Assembly: GCF_021568285.1 (NCBI RefSeq)
Contig: NZ_JAKGTQ010000007.1
Coordinates: 62,001 to 126,000, forward strand
Source of the DNA: Rheinheimera sp. UJ63
GTDB lineage: Bacteria > Pseudomonadota > Gammaproteobacteria > Enterobacterales > Alteromonadaceae
Length of the DNA: 64,000 nt
Direction of reading: 5' to 3'
A model generated the notes under the pieces. It did not search any database. It saw only the letters and a list, made by a program, of their open reading frames with translations, and was not told the origin of the DNA. The translations under genes were made by a program, and so were the position numbers. Below, piece after piece: positions 10,468-23,461 of this stretch. Position 1 is the stretch's first letter; every line of letters starts with the position of its first letter.

Positions 10468-11223
10468 ATGAGCGATTCCAACAACAACACGACACATTTT
10501 GGCTTTAAATCGGTACCGGCAGAACAAAAGGTTGCCATGGTTGCGGATGTGTTTCATTCGGTAGCTGCCAAATACGATATTATGAATGATGTCATGTCAC
10601 TAGGCATTCATCGGTTGTGGAAACGCTTTACCATTGATTGTAGTGGTGTCCGCCCTGGCCAGCAGGTGCTTGATTTAGCCGGAGGAACAGGTGACATCAC
10701 CGCACTATTCTCAAAACGCGTCGGTGCCACTGGCAAGGTAGTGTTAGCCGATATCAATGAATCGATGCTCAATGTCGGCCGTGATAAGTTACGTGATTTA
10801 GGCTTGGTCAATAATATTGAATATGTGCAAGCGAATGCAGAAGCCCTGCCCTTTGCCGATAATAGCTTTGATATCGTTTCTATCGGCTTCGGTTTACGCA
10901 ATGTCACCGACAAAGACGCCGCCTTAGGTTCCATCTTTCGCGTATTAAAGCCGGGTGGTCGCCTATTGGTACTTGAGTTCTCTAAGCCTAGCCATGAATG
11001 GTTAAGCAAGGCCTACGACTTATATTCGTTCCGCCTATTGCCCTTTATGGGGCAATTAATTGCGAATGATAAAGAAAGCTATCAGTATCTGGCAGAATCT
11101 ATCCGTATGCACCCTGACCAAGAAACCTTAAAAGCCATGATGAGCGCTGCGGGCTTTGCCGAAGTCACCTACGAAAATTTAACCGGCGGTATTGTGGCGT
11201 TGCACCGCGGATATAAATTCTAA
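10468..11223 (+). CDS. ubiE: ubiquinone/menaquinone C-methyltransferase UbiE
   Basis: SAM-dependent methylation of the quinone ring (DDMQH2 and demethylmenaquinol). 251 aa, the same length as E. coli UbiE. Motif I is [12 protein letters not shown], followed by the conserved [30 protein letters not shown] and the C-terminal [12 protein letters not shown]. First gene of a run that continues with ubiJ and ubiB; its stop overlaps the ubiJ start as TAATG. Confidence 0.98.
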   Translation: MSDSNNNTTHFGFKSVPAEQKVAMVADVFHSVAAKYDIMNDVMSLGIHRLWKRFTIDCSGVRPGQQVLDLAGGTGDITALFSKRVGATGKVVLADINESMLNVGRDKLRDLGLVNNIEYVQANAEALPFADNSFDIVSIGFGLRNVTDKDAALGSIFRVLKPGGRLLVLEFSKPSHEWLSKAYDLYSFRLLPFMGQLIANDKESYQYLAESIRMHPDQETLKAMMSAAGFAEVTYENLTGGIVALHRGYKF

Positions 11224-11831
11224 TGTTACCCTTACTACCGCAATTACTTTGTGCCATTGCTGAAAAACTCAGCCGCAAGTTAATTGCGATGGATCCTGCC
11301 TGTCAGCCTGCTTTGCAGCGGCTGCAAGGCAAGCAGTTGTCTTTTTGTTTGCGCGATTTAAACTTAACCTTAGTGGTCAGCGCCAGTAATGACTCGTTAC
11401 TGATTAATATGCATAACGAAGCCACTGATTGTAAAATCTCTACAGATTTAGCGACCTTACGCCAGCTGCGTGATCCCAGCCAGCTCACTAAATTGATTAA
11501 AAGTGATGCACTCGACATTGATGGTGATTTACAAGTTGCCCAGCAATTTTCTTATTTTTTACAGCAATTAAATCCCGATTGGCAACACGCTTTATCGGGC
11601 TATATCGGTGATGCCGCAGCACATAAAATCAGTCGTACCCTGAGTCAGTTACAAGCCTATTTGCAAGAAAAAGCAAAATTACTCAGCCAATTGCAACTGG
11701 AGTTGGTTCAAGATGAATTGCGGCTCAGTCCAACCCGTTTAGAAGCGGATCAATTTACCCAAGATCTTAGCGAGCTACAGGCACGATTAGAAATGTTACG
11801 TCGCCAGTTAAAACAATACCAGGAGCTTTAG
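11223..11831 (+). CDS. ubiJ: ubiquinone biosynthesis accessory factor UbiJ (SCP2 domain)
   Basis: 202-aa accessory lipid-binding protein of the aerobic ubiquinone-synthesis complex. The N-terminal SCP2-like domain (about 15-120) includes CLRDLNLTLVV, and the C-terminal part (about 140-200) is a Gln/Leu-rich coiled coil. Sequence is weakly conserved in this family, so the assignment rests mainly on fold-like features and position: it overlaps ubiE by one base and is followed directly by the ubiB start codon, the standard ubiE-ubiJ-ubiB order. Confidence 0.93.
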   Translation: MLPLLPQLLCAIAEKLSRKLIAMDPACQPALQRLQGKQLSFCLRDLNLTLVVSASNDSLLINMHNEATDCKISTDLATLRQLRDPSQLTKLIKSDALDIDGDLQVAQQFSYFLQQLNPDWQHALSGYIGDAAAHKISRTLSQLQAYLQEKAKLLSQLQLELVQDELRLSPTRLEADQFTQDLSELQARLEMLRRQLKQYQEL

Positions 11832-13460
11832 GTGCGGATAAGTCGTTTTTACCAGATCCAAAAAACCATGCTGCAATACGGTCTGGACGAACTACTGCCA
11901 AAACACTGGCAACCTTGGTACGCGCGTTTATTCCGTCGTTGTGCCTTTTGGTTACGTAATCGTTATCCAGAACACGCCGTGGGCGCCAGATTACGTTTAG
12001 CCTTGCAAAGTTTAGGGCCGGTGTGGATTAAATTTGGCCAAATGCTCTCAACTCGCCGTGACCTGCTTCCCGCCGCCTTGGTGGATGAATTAAGTATTTT
12101 GCAGGATAAAGTGGCGCCCTTTCCTGGAGAGGAAGCACAACGACTGATCGAGCAAGCACTGGGGTTAAAGCACATCAGTGATTTATTTGCCGATTTTGAC
12201 GTGACACCTTTAGCCTCAGCCTCGATTGCCCAAGTGCATACCGCGCAATTGCGCCAAGACGATGGCCGTGTCGCAGACGTCGTAATCAAAGTGATCCGCC
12301 CCGGTATTCGTAAACAAATTTTGGCTGATTTAGCGCTAATGGATAGCTTGGCGCAAATTGCAGCACGGTTTTTACCTGACGGCAAACGTCTGCGACCACG
12401 CGAAGTTGTTGCGGAATACCGCAAAACCATTTTAGATGAATTAGATTTACAACGTGAAGCCGCCAACGCCATTCAATTAAAACGTAATTTCGAAGGCTCA
12501 GATTCGCTGTATATTCCTTTGGTTTACGCTGATCACTGTCGCAACAATGTCATGGTGATGGAACGTATTTACGGTATTCCAGTATCGGATATTCCGGCGC
12601 TGCAAGCACAAGGCACCGACATGGAGTTGCTGGCCAAACGCGGTGTAGAAGTGTTTTTTACGCAGGTGTTTCGCGACAGTTTTTTTCACGCCGATATGCA
12701 TCCGGGTAATATCTTTGTCTCGCGTGAACATCCCGAGAATCCACTATACATCGGCATCGACTGTGGCATCGTTGGCACTTTAAATGCTGAAGATAAACGC
12801 TATTTAGCTGAAAACTTTGTTGCCTTTTTTAACCGTGATTATCGCAAAGTGGCACAGCTACATCTGGATTCGGGCTGGGTACCGGCTCATACCAAAGTAG
12901 AAGAGTTTGAAAGCGCGATCCGTACCGTGTGTGAACCGATCTTTCAAAAACCTTTGGCCGAAATTTCCTTTGGCCAAGTCCTGCTCAATTTATTTAATAC
13001 CGCGCGACGCTTTGAAATGCAGGTGCAGCCGCAACTGGTACTTTTACAAAAAACCTTGCTTTATATCGAAGGGCTAGGTCGCCAGCTATATCCGCAACTG
13101 GATCTGTGGAAAACAGCGAAACCCTTTTTAGAAAATTGGGTAAAACAACAAGTCGGTTTACCGGCTATTTGGCGCCAAGTAAAAGAGAACCTGCCGTTTT
13201 GGGCTGAAAAGATGCCGCAAATGCCGGAATTATTTCATCGCTATTTGCAGCAAGGCCCACAACAGCAGCAAGCTTTGTTATTGCAACTACAACAACTGCA
13301 ACTGCAGCAACAACAAAGCAAACGGCAAATAATTAACGCTATTCTTGCTGCAGCCAGCGTGATTAGTGCTAGTATAACGTTCAATCAAGGCTCGCCATGG
13401 CTTACCGCCTTACTGGGTGTTATTGCCGCATTTTTTACGATTAAAACACTACTGGCCTAA
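11832..13460 (+). CDS. ubiB: ubiquinone biosynthesis regulatory kinase-like protein UbiB
   Basis: Atypical ADCK/ABC1-family ATPase needed for ubiquinone synthesis and bound to the inner membrane. 542 aa. The family KxGQ motif appears as [14 protein letters not shown], with [11 protein letters not shown] (Ala-rich loop), VIKVIRP, the catalytic-loop [10 protein letters not shown] and metal-binding [10 protein letters not shown] Gln-rich stretch near residue 470-500 precedes two C-terminal membrane helices. It starts with GTG immediately after the ubiJ stop, with AGGAG at the end of ubiJ as ribosome site. Confidence 0.97.
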   Translation: MRISRFYQIQKTMLQYGLDELLPKHWQPWYARLFRRCAFWLRNRYPEHAVGARLRLALQSLGPVWIKFGQMLSTRRDLLPAALVDELSILQDKVAPFPGEEAQRLIEQALGLKHISDLFADFDVTPLASASIAQVHTAQLRQDDGRVADVVIKVIRPGIRKQILADLALMDSLAQIAARFLPDGKRLRPREVVAEYRKTILDELDLQREAANAIQLKRNFEGSDSLYIPLVYADHCRNNVMVMERIYGIPVSDIPALQAQGTDMELLAKRGVEVFFTQVFRDSFFHADMHPGNIFVSREHPENPLYIGIDCGIVGTLNAEDKRYLAENFVAFFNRDYRKVAQLHLDSGWVPAHTKVEEFESAIRTVCEPIFQKPLAEISFGQVLLNLFNTARRFEMQVQPQLVLLQKTLLYIEGLGRQLYPQLDLWKTAKPFLENWVKQQVGLPAIWRQVKENLPFWAEKMPQMPELFHRYLQQGPQQQQALLLQLQQLQLQQQQSKRQIINAILAAASVISASITFNQGSPWLTALLGVIAAFFTIKTLLA

Positions 13461-13511
13461 TAGGCAGTGTAGTCCAGCGCAACATGTTCGTAGTATCGAT
13501 GAGGAGTTAAA

Positions 13512-13775
13512 ATGGGTATTGGTGGTGTTAGCATTTGGCAATTATTAATTATTTTAGCCATCGTTGTGTTGATTTTCGGCACTAAACGTTTACGTGGCAT
13601 CGGCACCGATTTGGGCTCTGCGATTAAAGGTTTTCGTAGCTCCGTCAAAGATGAAAAAGCGGATGAAGAACACGAAGACACTCCGCACAAGCCAGAACAA
13701 TTAACTGGCAAAGCGGATCAAGCCACAGATACCACTCACACTCACTCAGCCAACGCTGAGAAAGATAAGCGCTAA
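13512..13775 (+). CDS. tatA: Tat translocase subunit TatA
   Basis: Pore/patch-forming subunit of the twin-arginine export system. 87 aa. An N-terminal membrane helix ([15 protein letters not shown]) is followed by the hinge and amphipathic helix [19 protein letters not shown], then an acidic/polar tail ending with His-rich THTHS. TatB starts 2 bp after its stop. AGGAG precedes the ATG. Position between ubiB and tatB matches the common gene order. Confidence 0.97.
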   Translation: MGIGGVSIWQLLIILAIVVLIFGTKRLRGIGTDLGSAIKGFRSSVKDEKADEEHEDTPHKPEQLTGKADQATDTTHTHSANAEKDKR

Positions 13776-13777
13776 GT

Positions 13778-14158
13778 ATGGGCTTCTGGGAAATTTTAGT
13801 GATCGCGGTAGTAGCACTGCTGGTGCTCGGACCGGAACGCTTACCTGGCGCTATTCGCAGTACCATGAAAACGGTGCGTAGCGTGAAACAATTTGGTCAG
13901 CAAATGCAAGCCGAGCTCAGTGATAATCTACGGATACATGAGTTACATCAAAAGCTTAAAGATGCTGAAGCCAAAGACATGCTGAATCTGACCGCTGATG
14001 AACAAGCGGCGATTAAAGAATTAACTGAAGCCGCAAACTCGGTGCGCCCTGCTAATGGTCAGGTAAACCTTGACCCGCTGCAACAGAAGCTCAGTAAAGA
14101 CCTCACCCCCACCGTTAGTGAGACTGCCGTAAAAGATGAAAACAAAACCGGATCCTAA
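13778..14158 (+). CDS. tatB: Tat translocase subunit TatB
   Basis: Receptor-complex partner of TatC in twin-arginine export. 126 aa: N-terminal helix [22 protein letters not shown] with the TatB-typical GPERLP turn, then a long amphipathic, charged helix and a variable tail. The last 23 bp overlap the start of tatC, which implies translational coupling of the two receptor subunits. Confidence 0.97.
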   Translation: MGFWEILVIAVVALLVLGPERLPGAIRSTMKTVRSVKQFGQQMQAELSDNLRIHELHQKLKDAEAKDMLNLTADEQAAIKELTEAANSVRPANGQVNLDPLQQKLSKDLTPTVSETAVKDENKTGS

Positions 14159-14900
14159 TAGCCTGCTAGGACATTTACTCGAATTACGAAACAGACTACT
14201 GCGTTCAGTCATTGTGGTGCTGGTGGTGTTTGCTTGTCTCGCCTATTTTGCACGCGATATCTATGCTTTGCTAGCCGAGCCCTTATTGGCAGTGCTACCA
14301 GAAGGCACCAGTATGATTGCCACCGACGTGGCCGCACCGTTTTTTGCGCCGTTTAAGCTCACCTTTATTGTCTCTATTTGTCTAGCCATCCCCTATATTT
14401 TATTGCAAGTTTGGCAATTTATTGCCCCTGCACTGTACAGTCGGGAAAAACGTTTAATGGCGCCGTTAGTGGCCAGCAGCACCCTGTTATTTTACGGTGG
14501 CATCGCCTTCGCTTATTTTATTGTTTTCCCCTTGGTTTTTGCCTTTTTCACTAGCGTCGCGCCAGAAGGTGTAACCATTGCCACTGACATTACCAGTTAC
14601 CTAGACTTTGTACTGAAGCTGTTTTTTGCTTTTGGTTTGTCCTTTGAAATTCCTATCGCCATTCTATTACTGGTATGGAGTGGTAGCGTTAGCCGTGCCA
14701 CCTTGGCAGAAAAACGGCCTTATATTATTGTCGGAGCCTTTATTCTCGGCATGCTATTAACCCCACCAGATGTGTTATCACAAACGTTATTGGCTATTCC
14801 AATGTGGATGCTATTTGAAGTGGGCCTGTGGCTAAGCCGCTTTTATCAACCGCAAAGCACTGACGACACGCCAGAAAATAAAGAGGAACAACAATCATGA
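14136..14900 (+). CDS. tatC: Tat translocase subunit TatC
   Basis: Multi-spanning receptor for twin-arginine signal peptides. 254 aa with six membrane helices. Conserved features are the N-terminal [12 protein letters not shown], the periplasmic loop with [16 protein letters not shown], and the fifth-helix region FGLSFEIPI. The C-terminus ends in a short acidic tail ([10 protein letters not shown]). The start lies inside tatB, and the stop overlaps the next gene as ATGA, so this is a tight operon. Confidence 0.98.
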   Translation: MKTKPDPNSLLGHLLELRNRLLRSVIVVLVVFACLAYFARDIYALLAEPLLAVLPEGTSMIATDVAAPFFAPFKLTFIVSICLAIPYILLQVWQFIAPALYSREKRLMAPLVASSTLLFYGGIAFAYFIVFPLVFAFFTSVAPEGVTIATDITSYLDFVLKLFFAFGLSFEIPIAILLLVWSGSVSRATLAEKRPYIIVGAFILGMLLTPPDVLSQTLLAIPMWMLFEVGLWLSRFYQPQSTDDTPENKEEQQS

Positions 14901-15445
14901 TAAAGCCATTCCTGTGCAGTGCCAGCGCGTTATTGCTGGTAGTTTGCCCCCCCCTTTTCGCAGACAATCGTTTAGAAACGGCTATTGAGCAGTGCCGGGC
15001 GCAAAGCCAAGCACAGCAACGTTTAGCTTGTTATGACGCAATCAAGGCAACACCTACAACAAACAGCACGCCAGCACCGAAGGCCGCTGCAGTAGTTGTC
15101 GCGCCGACAACGGTTACCCCACCGCCAGCAAAAGCAGCGGCACCTGCTGCAGCTGTTGCCGCTGTAAGCCGTCCCGCTGTTATGGAAAAGCAGTTTGGTA
15201 ATGAAAATAAGCAAGTTAAAGATGAGCTAGAGCAAATCAGCGTTACCGTAAAAAAAATTAGCTACACTAACCGCAAGTTGTTAATTATCGAATTCGATAA
15301 TCAACAGATTTGGCAGCAAACCAACAGCTCGTTTTACCCTATCCAAGAGGGCGAACGTCACTACATCAAACGCGGTATTTTTGGCTCATTTACCTTAGCG
15401 AACGACAATAATAACCGCACGTTAAAAGTTAAACGCGTTAAATAG
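14897..15445 (+). CDS. secreted protein of unknown function in the tat-hemB operon
   Basis: 182 aa. A signal peptide (hydrophobic core [14 protein letters not shown]) leads to a short segment with two Cys ([21 protein letters not shown], a pattern frequent in small periplasmic proteins). Next comes an Ala/Pro/Thr-rich linker (about 55-95) and a C-terminal strand-rich domain (105-182) with [23 protein letters not shown] and RGIFGSF. No function is recognised. It overlaps tatC by 4 bp and precedes tatD by one base. It is therefore co-expressed, but a direct role in Tat export is not shown. Confidence 0.8.
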   Translation: MIKPFLCSASALLLVVCPPLFADNRLETAIEQCRAQSQAQQRLACYDAIKATPTTNSTPAPKAAAVVVAPTTVTPPPAKAAAPAAAVAAVSRPAVMEKQFGNENKQVKDELEQISVTVKKISYTNRKLLIIEFDNQQIWQQTNSSFYPIQEGERHYIKRGIFGSFTLANDNNNRTLKVKRVK

Positions 15446-15446
15446 T

Positions 15447-17244
<1,798 letters not shown>

Positions 17245-17295
17245 GCGACAAGAGGTTGCTTGCTGCCCTGCTTTTAGCAATGGCGGCAAGCAGAC

Positions 17296-18852
17296 TTAAT
17301 TGATAATTAATTCCCAACCCGCTTGTTGCTGATATTGCACTTCTTGTTCTAACTCGGCACGCATTAACGGATGCTGCTCTAGCCAACCCGCTGGCATCGT
17401 TAAGGTCAGGGTTTCTGCCTTAGCGCTAATCGTTACCTGCGGTAAAGCCTCCAGCCGACGCCGCATCGACATAATCACCGCTAAACGTAAGATCCGCGTT
17501 AAACGCACGGTTAATAACACCGAGGTCATGGTTTGTCTGGCGATCACTTCCCGTGCGATATCAGCACGATGGTTATACACCAAAGCCATCACTAACTGCT
17601 GTTGCGCACGGGTAAACCCGGGCAAGTCAGAATGATTGATAATATAAGCACCATGATGATGATGATTTTTATATTCAATCAGTAAGCCCAGTTCATGCAA
17701 TAAGGCACCAGAACGAAGCATGCTGTGCCCTTCAAACTTTTGCAGATCCCAACGGCTTTGTAATTGCCCAGCCAACTCCGTCGCCATCTCGGCAACCCGC
17801 TCGGCATGTTGCTGGTCAATAAAGTAACGCACCATCAAGCTGTTTACCGTACGATTACGCACATTACTGTCTTGCAGGCCCGGCAACATGCTATACAGCA
17901 CGCCTTCGCGTAAAGCGCCACCGGATAAGGTCATGCCACTGATTTGTAGCTGCCGAAACAGCGCAATCAAAATCGCTAAACCAGAGGCAAACACTTGTTT
18001 ACGTTCTTGCGCTAAACCTAAGATACTTAATTGCTCAACCGGACCACACGCCATGGCTTGCTGCATAATGTCTTCTAAACGGCGCAGTGTAATCACTTCA
18101 TCTTTGCCCTGCGCCACCAAGATTTCTTGCATGGCTTGCACGGTGCCTGACGCCCCCACCGCAATCTGCCAACCTTCATGAATAAACGAATCACGGATCT
18201 TAACGATTTCCGTTTCAGCCGCTTGAATCGCCGCTGAGAAATTATCTTCGCTTAATTGTTGGTCTGTAAAATAACGCTCAAGGTAGGTTACGCAGCCCAT
18301 ATTCAGGCTAGATAATAAGGTCGGTGTAAAACCCTGGCCAATGACGACCTCGGTACTGGCACCGCCAATATCGATCACCAAACGGTTGCTGTCGCTATTG
18401 GAGGTATGTGCAACACCTAAGTAAATAATGCGCGCTTCGTCTTCACCGCTAATCACTTGCACCTGTTGGCCAAGGATCGCTTCTGCTTCTTGCAAAAACA
18501 CTTTGACGTTTTGGGCTAAGCGTAAGGTGGCAGTGCCGACAATGCGAATATTTTCAGCAGGAATATCTTGCAAGCGCTCGGCAAATAACGCCAAACACTC
18601 CCAACCACGTTTCATGGCTTTGTGGCTGAGGACTAAGTTGTCATTTAAACCCGCAGCCAAACGTACTTTGCGTTTAACCCGGCCAATAACTTGCACTGAA
18701 CCGCCAACCACCTTGACCATCAACATATGAAAGCTGTTGGAGCCGAGATCAATCACCGCATAAATATCACTATGCGGTGAGCGTATCGAGGCAGCGTGAT
18801 CGCTGTCGAGGGAGTGATTATCTAGGGCGGCTGCGAGGAGATCTTGTGCCAT
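17296..18852 (-). CDS. gppA: guanosine-5'-triphosphate,3'-diphosphate pyrophosphatase
   Basis: Ppx/GppA-family phosphatase that converts pppGpp to ppGpp and may cleave polyphosphate. 518 aa from the ATG at 18852. ASKHA-fold motifs are [45 protein letters not shown] and [12 protein letters not shown]. The C-terminal HD-like part contains [24 protein letters not shown]. The order rhlB-gppA is as in E. coli; its start overlaps the 3' end of rhlB by 35 bp. The frame runs upstream to 18942, but that part reads across rhlB. Confidence 0.95.
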   Translation of the reverse strand: MAQDLLAAALDNHSLDSDHAASIRSPHSDIYAVIDLGSNSFHMLMVKVVGGSVQVIGRVKRKVRLAAGLNDNLVLSHKAMKRGWECLALFAERLQDIPAENIRIVGTATLRLAQNVKVFLQEAEAILGQQVQVISGEDEARIIYLGVAHTSNSDSNRLVIDIGGASTEVVIGQGFTPTLLSSLNMGCVTYLERYFTDQQLSEDNFSAAIQAAETEIVKIRDSFIHEGWQIAVGASGTVQAMQEILVAQGKDEVITLRRLEDIMQQAMACGPVEQLSILGLAQERKQVFASGLAILIALFRQLQISGMTLSGGALREGVLYSMLPGLQDSNVRNRTVNSLMVRYFIDQQHAERVAEMATELAGQLQSRWDLQKFEGHSMLRSGALLHELGLLIEYKNHHHHGAYIINHSDLPGFTRAQQQLVMALVYNHRADIAREVIARQTMTSVLLTVRLTRILRLAVIMSMRRRLEALPQVTISAKAETLTLTMPAGWLEQHPLMRAELEQEVQYQQQAGWELIIN

Positions 18853-20107
18853 TACTCGGGCGTCCACTATTACCGCGGTTACCTGCACCACTTCGTGCTT
18901 GTGCTGGACGGCGTCTAACACGTGGCTTCGGTGGTGTAACATCAGTTAACAAGGCGTCAGCATCATACTGGGTAACAGGTACCGGATGCCGAATATACTC
19001 TTCGATCGCGGTTAAATTCAAGGCATAACGCTCACAAGCAAAACTGATCGCTTTACCACTTTCACCCGCACGGCCAGTACGACCAATACGATGCACATAA
19101 TCTTCGCAATCATCGGGTAAGTCATAGTTAAATACATGACTAACCATCGGAATATGCAAACCACGCGCAGCCACATCGGTGGCAACTAAAATATCTAACT
19201 TACCGGTAGTAAAATCGTCGAGAATTTTTAAACGTTTCTTCTGAATAACATCGCCAGTCAGTAAACCGACGCGGTGACCATCAGCATCTAACCAATGATA
19301 CACGTCTTCACAGGCGTGCTTAGTATTCGCAAAAACAATGGCTTTATCTGGCCATTCTTCTTCTAATAACGTCAGCAACAAGGCCATTTTGTGTTCATGT
19401 GCTGGATAAAACAGCTCTTCACTGATCCGGCTGCCGGTCATTTCTTCAGGTGCGATATGGATATGCACTGGCTGATTCATTTTTTCAAAGGCCAGTTCTT
19501 GTACCTTGTAAGACAAAGTAGCAGAAAAAAGTAAACTTAACCGCTCAGTGACTGGCGGCATACGATTAAACATAAAGCGGATGTCTTTGATAAAGCCCAA
19601 ATCGAACATGCGATCGGCTTCATCTAACACCACCACTTGAATTTGTGACAGCTCAAATAAGCCTTGTTTTAAATAATCAATTAAGCGACCGGTAGTGCCG
19701 ATCAAAATATCTACGCCTTGTTCCAGCAGTTGCCGTTGAGAATCGTAACCCTCGCCCCCATAAATCAAGCCAAGCCGCAGATTCGATTTTTGCGCTAGCA
19801 TAACGGCATCATTATGGATCTGAACCGCCAACTCTCGCGTAGGAGCCATTATGATGGCGCGAGGTTGACCTGAACCCTTGGGTTCATGCGTAAGCAGATG
19901 ATGGAAGGTAGCAGTAAGGAAAGCGAGTGTTTTACCCGTTCCCGTCTGTGCTTGACCTGCAATGTCTTTCCCAGCAAGCGCTAGGGGTAAACATTGTGCC
20001 TGAATTGGCGTACAATAGTCATAACCTTGCGCTGCAAGAGCGTCAAGAACCTGTGGTGCCAATCCGAAATCGGCGAATTTATGCGATGTTAAGTGTGTTT
20101 TATTCAT
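18818..20107 (-). CDS. rhlB: DEAD-box ATP-dependent RNA helicase RhlB
   Basis: RNA helicase, a partner of RNase E in the degradosome of many gammaproteobacteria. 429 aa. Motifs in order: Q motif ([10 protein letters not shown]), I (AQTGTGKT), Ia (PTRELAVQ), II (DEAD), III (SAT), then the C-terminal RecA domain with [13 protein letters not shown] and [12 protein letters not shown] basic Arg/Gly/Ser-rich tail follows ([18 protein letters not shown]), a typical RNA-binding extension. It is divergent from trxA, as in E. coli. Confidence 0.97.
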   Translation of the reverse strand: MNKTHLTSHKFADFGLAPQVLDALAAQGYDYCTPIQAQCLPLALAGKDIAGQAQTGTGKTLAFLTATFHHLLTHEPKGSGQPRAIIMAPTRELAVQIHNDAVMLAQKSNLRLGLIYGGEGYDSQRQLLEQGVDILIGTTGRLIDYLKQGLFELSQIQVVVLDEADRMFDLGFIKDIRFMFNRMPPVTERLSLLFSATLSYKVQELAFEKMNQPVHIHIAPEEMTGSRISEELFYPAHEHKMALLLTLLEEEWPDKAIVFANTKHACEDVYHWLDADGHRVGLLTGDVIQKKRLKILDDFTTGKLDILVATDVAARGLHIPMVSHVFNYDLPDDCEDYVHRIGRTGRAGESGKAISFACERYALNLTAIEEYIRHPVPVTQYDADALLTDVTPPKPRVRRRPAQARSGAGNRGNSGRPSNGTRSPRSRPR

Positions 20108-20209
20108 ATCTACCTAGCATAACTGTTACGCTTGCAATAAGAAACAGCCGCGATTAAATTGATAATATATTTTTTGCAGTGTAACTGCACAGCATGAACG
20201 GAGAAATAG

Positions 20210-20536
20210 ATGAGCGAACATATTTTACAGGTTTCTGACGACAGCTTTGAAGCTGATGTATTAAAAGCAGAAACGCCAGTACTGGTTGATTTCTGGGCGG
20301 AATGGTGTGGCCCATGTAAAATGATCGCGCCGATCCTGGATGATGTCGCATCTGAATATGCGGGTAAAGTTGCAGTGGCCAAGGTCAACATTGACCAAAA
20401 CCCGAACACACCACCAAAATTTGGTATTCGTGGCATTCCAACCTTGCTGTTATTCAAGAATGGTCAAGTTGCCGCCACTAAAGTAGGTGCTCTGTCAAAA
20501 ACGCAATTAAAGCAGTTTTTAGACAGCAACATCTAA
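20210..20536 (+). CDS. trxA: thioredoxin 1
   Basis: Cytoplasmic dithiol reductant, 108 aa, the standard length. The active site is [14 protein letters not shown], with the cis-proline in [17 protein letters not shown] ribosome site precedes the ATG. It is followed by its own rho-independent terminator before rho, matching the E. coli trxA-rho arrangement. Confidence 0.98.
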   Translation: MSEHILQVSDDSFEADVLKAETPVLVDFWAEWCGPCKMIAPILDDVASEYAGKVAVAKVNIDQNPNTPPKFGIRGIPTLLLFKNGQVAATKVGALSKTQLKQFLDSNI

Positions 20537-20545
20537 CGATGTGCT

Positions 20546-20576
20546 AAAAAGGCGTATTTTTTGTACGCCTTTTTTC
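20546..20576 (+). terminator. rho-independent terminator of trxA
   Basis: Stem AAGGCGTA/TACGCCTT with a 7-base loop, A-rich on the left and followed by a run of six T. It separates trxA from the rho leader. Confidence 0.9.
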
Positions 20577-20730
20577 TATTGTCCGCTGGACGGACGTTAT
20601 CGCAGCTGCTATTGTGTGCAGTAGCAAATACCCTGAACCACGCTTGTCTGTCGAATAAACCAACTTCTATCCCATATTTATCGAATTGATAAGCATTTAA
20701 TCTGTTTCCACCAACAAGAACCCATCAAAT

Positions 20731-21996
20731 ATGCATTTAACAGAACTGAAACTGAAGCCAATTAGCGAGCTGGTTGAGTTAGCTGAGTCTATGGGCCAAG
20801 AAAACATGGCTCGTCTGCGCAAACAAGATATCATCTTCGCCATCCTTAAATCCCATGCCAAAAACGGTGAAGAAATTTACGGTGATGGTTGCTTAGAAAT
20901 CTTACAGGATGGCTTTGGTTTCCTTCGTTCCTCTGACAGCTCGTACCTAGCTGGCCCAGACGATATCTATGTCTCGCCTAGCCAGATCCGCCGCTTTAAC
21001 TTGCGTACAGGTGACAGCATTTCCGGTTTAATTCGGCCACCTAAAGAAGGTGAGCGTTACTTCGCCCTGCTAAAAGTCAGCGAAGTTAACTTCGGCAAAC
21101 CTGAGCATGCGCGTAACAAAATCTTATTCGAAAACTTAACGCCGCTGCATGCGAACTCACGTTTACGCATGGAACGGGGTAACGGTAGCCGCGAAGATAT
21201 CACGGCACGTGTGCTAGACTTAGCCTCACCTATCGGTAAAGGCCAGCGCGGGTTGATTGTCGCGCCACCTAAAGCCGGTAAAACCATTCTGTTGCAAAAC
21301 ATCGCCCAATCTATCGCCGCCAATCATCCTGATTGTGTGCTGATGGTGTTGTTAATCGACGAACGCCCAGAAGAAGTCACCGAGATGCAGCGTTTAGTGA
21401 AAGGGGAAGTGATTGCATCTACCTTTGATGAACCGGCTAGCCGTCACGTACAAGTTGCTGAAATGGTTATCGAAAAAGCCAAGCGCTTGGTTGAACACAA
21501 GAAAGACGTGATCATCCTGCTTGACTCGATTACGCGTTTAGCTCGCGCTTACAACACCGTGATCCCTAGCTCAGGCAAGGTATTAACCGGTGGTGTGGAT
21601 GCTAACGCCTTGCACAAACCAAAGCGTTTCTTTGGTGCGGCACGTAACGTTGAGGAAGGTGGCAGTTTAACCATTATCGCCACAGCCTTAGTAGATACCG
21701 GTTCTAAAATGGACGAGGTTATCTACGAAGAATTTAAAGGTACCGGTAACATGGAACTGCACTTATCGCGGAAAATCGCTGAGCGCCGTGTGTTCCCTGC
21801 TATCGACTTTAACCGTTCAGGTACGCGCCGTGAAGAATTACTGGCGTCACCAGAAGAACTGCAAAAAATGTGGATCCTGCGCAAAATCTTACATCCGATG
21901 GATGAAACCGATTGTATGGAATTCCTTATCGATAAATTGTTAATGACGAAAACGAACGACGAATTCTTTGATGCGATGAAGCGTCAGAAGTCTTAA
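20731..21996 (+). CDS. rho: transcription termination factor Rho
   Basis: Hexameric RNA-dependent ATPase that terminates transcription. 421 aa, close to E. coli (419). N-terminal helical domain, then the cold-shock-like RNA-binding fold ([39 protein letters not shown]), the Walker A region APPKAGKT, the [12 protein letters not shown] block, Walker B ILLDSITR, and the Q-loop region of [23 protein letters not shown]. The roughly 190-bp leader between trxA and rho is where autoregulated attenuation occurs in relatives. Confidence 0.98.
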   Translation: MHLTELKLKPISELVELAESMGQENMARLRKQDIIFAILKSHAKNGEEIYGDGCLEILQDGFGFLRSSDSSYLAGPDDIYVSPSQIRRFNLRTGDSISGLIRPPKEGERYFALLKVSEVNFGKPEHARNKILFENLTPLHANSRLRMERGNGSREDITARVLDLASPIGKGQRGLIVAPPKAGKTILLQNIAQSIAANHPDCVLMVLLIDERPEEVTEMQRLVKGEVIASTFDEPASRHVQVAEMVIEKAKRLVEHKKDVIILLDSITRLARAYNTVIPSSGKVLTGGVDANALHKPKRFFGAARNVEEGGSLTIIATALVDTGSKMDEVIYEEFKGTGNMELHLSRKIAERRVFPAIDFNRSGTRREELLASPEELQKMWILRKILHPMDETDCMEFLIDKLLMTKTNDEFFDAMKRQKS

Positions 21997-22011
21997 GTTG
22001 AGTTGTTAATA

Positions 22012-22038
22012 AAAAAACCGGCGCAAGCCGGTTTTTTT
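22012..22038. terminator. rho-independent terminator after rho
   Basis: Stem AACCGGC/GCCGGTT with a GCAA-type loop, flanked by seven A and seven T. Its symmetry lets it act for both rho and the convergent deoA. Confidence 0.9.
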
Positions 22039-22148
22039 ATGACTGTACGCCACATTTAACAAAACGAACCGGGTAGCGCGTAGTGCACTACTCGTTTCGC
22101 GCGTAAAAACACCGCTTAAAAAATCTTAACAGCAAACCGCAACTCGCG

Positions 22149-23459
22149 TTAACCAATCACTTGATGTACTAACGGTGCTACCGCGGTACGGTCAAAACGA
22201 CACGCGGCTAAAAACTCCGCTTTTGCCATCTCGGCTGCAGCCGTGGTTGCCGCATGCACGGTGGCTAAAGGTTGCCCTATACTGACTTGATTTCCCGCAC
22301 TGACAATTTGACTAAAGCCAACTGCAGGGTCAATTTTCTGTGCCGGATGCGAACGCCCCCCACCCAATCTTACAACGGCCATGCCTAAACCAACGGTGTT
22401 GGCATAGTGCAGTTCTCCTGCTTGAGGTGACTCGATCACTAAACTCGCTGGTGCTGCCGCTAAATATTGCGCAGGCTTTTCAAACAAGTCTGCGGGGCCA
22501 CCCATGGCACTGACCATCTTCGCAAAAATCTCTGCCGCTTTACCCGAACTCAAACTGTGCTCTAACGCAGCTACCGCAGCGGCTTTATCGGCATACACCT
22601 TACCTAGAACCAGCATATTCGCACCGAGTTCTAAGGTTAATTGATGTAATCTGGGCTCACGGTATTTACCGGTTAAATAATCCAGCGTTTCCATCACTTC
22701 TAACGCATTACCCGCAGTAGCCCCTAAGATTTGATTCATGTCAGTAATTAACGCGCGCGTAGCGACACCTGCACCGGTTGCAGTGTTAACAATACTGTTC
22801 GCCAGCGCAGCAGCATCATCCGCCGTTGCCATAATGGCCCCATTGCCCACTTTAACGTCCATCACCAGCACATCTAAGCCTTCAGACAATTTTTTCGACA
22901 AAATAGACGCAGTAATCAGTGGTATAGATTCTACCGTGGCCGTCACATCACGAATGCCATACAAACGACGATCTGCAGGGGCGAGCTCACTACTTTGACC
23001 AACAATAACGCAACCTAACTCAGGTAACAGTTGGCGAATACGGTTCAGTGATTGCGTACAGCTATAGCCTGGGATCGCTTCCAGTTTGTCTACTGTGCCC
23101 CCCGTATGGCCCAACCCACGGCCGGCAATACTTGGCATATAGGCACCACAGGCTGCGACCATCGGAGCTAACATGAGCGTGACTTTATCACCCACACCGC
23201 CCGTGCTGTGTTTATCAACTACTGGGCCATTTAACTGACCATGCCAATTCAATACCGTGCCTGAATCGCGCATCGCTAACGTTAAGGATACGGTCTCGGC
23301 TACCGTCATACCGTTTAAATAAATGGCCATGGCCAGCGCAGCCGCTTGGCTATCGCTAAAGCTGTCGTCTGTTAAACCTTGTACGAACTGTTTAATCTCG
23401 GCCTCAGTTAACACTTGGCCATTCCGTTTTGTTTTAATAATTTCCTGTGGGATCGCCAT
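22149..23459 (-). CDS. deoA: thymidine phosphorylase
   Basis: Reversible phosphorolysis of thymidine to thymine and deoxyribose-1-phosphate in pyrimidine nucleoside salvage. 436 aa (E. coli 440). The family signature DKHSTGGVGDKVTLMLAPMVAACG is present in full, as are GRGLGHTGGTVDKLEAIPG and LSKKLSEGLDVLVMDVKVG. It starts 2 bp after cdd on the same strand, with AAAGGA inside the end of cdd as ribosome site, so the two salvage enzymes are translationally linked. Confidence 0.97.
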   Translation of the reverse strand: MAIPQEIIKTKRNGQVLTEAEIKQFVQGLTDDSFSDSQAAALAMAIYLNGMTVAETVSLTLAMRDSGTVLNWHGQLNGPVVDKHSTGGVGDKVTLMLAPMVAACGAYMPSIAGRGLGHTGGTVDKLEAIPGYSCTQSLNRIRQLLPELGCVIVGQSSELAPADRRLYGIRDVTATVESIPLITASILSKKLSEGLDVLVMDVKVGNGAIMATADDAAALANSIVNTATGAGVATRALITDMNQILGATAGNALEVMETLDYLTGKYREPRLHQLTLELGANMLVLGKVYADKAAAVAALEHSLSSGKAAEIFAKMVSAMGGPADLFEKPAQYLAAAPASLVIESPQAGELHYANTVGLGMAVVRLGGGRSHPAQKIDPAVGFSQIVSAGNQVSIGQPLATVHAATTAAAEMAKAEFLAACRFDRTAVAPLVHQVIG

Positions 23460-23461
23460 GC

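Noticed and set aside
17255..17291. Hairpin between hemB and gppA considered as a terminator
   Set aside because: One mismatch, a long loop and no T-run on either strand; too weak to list as a terminator.
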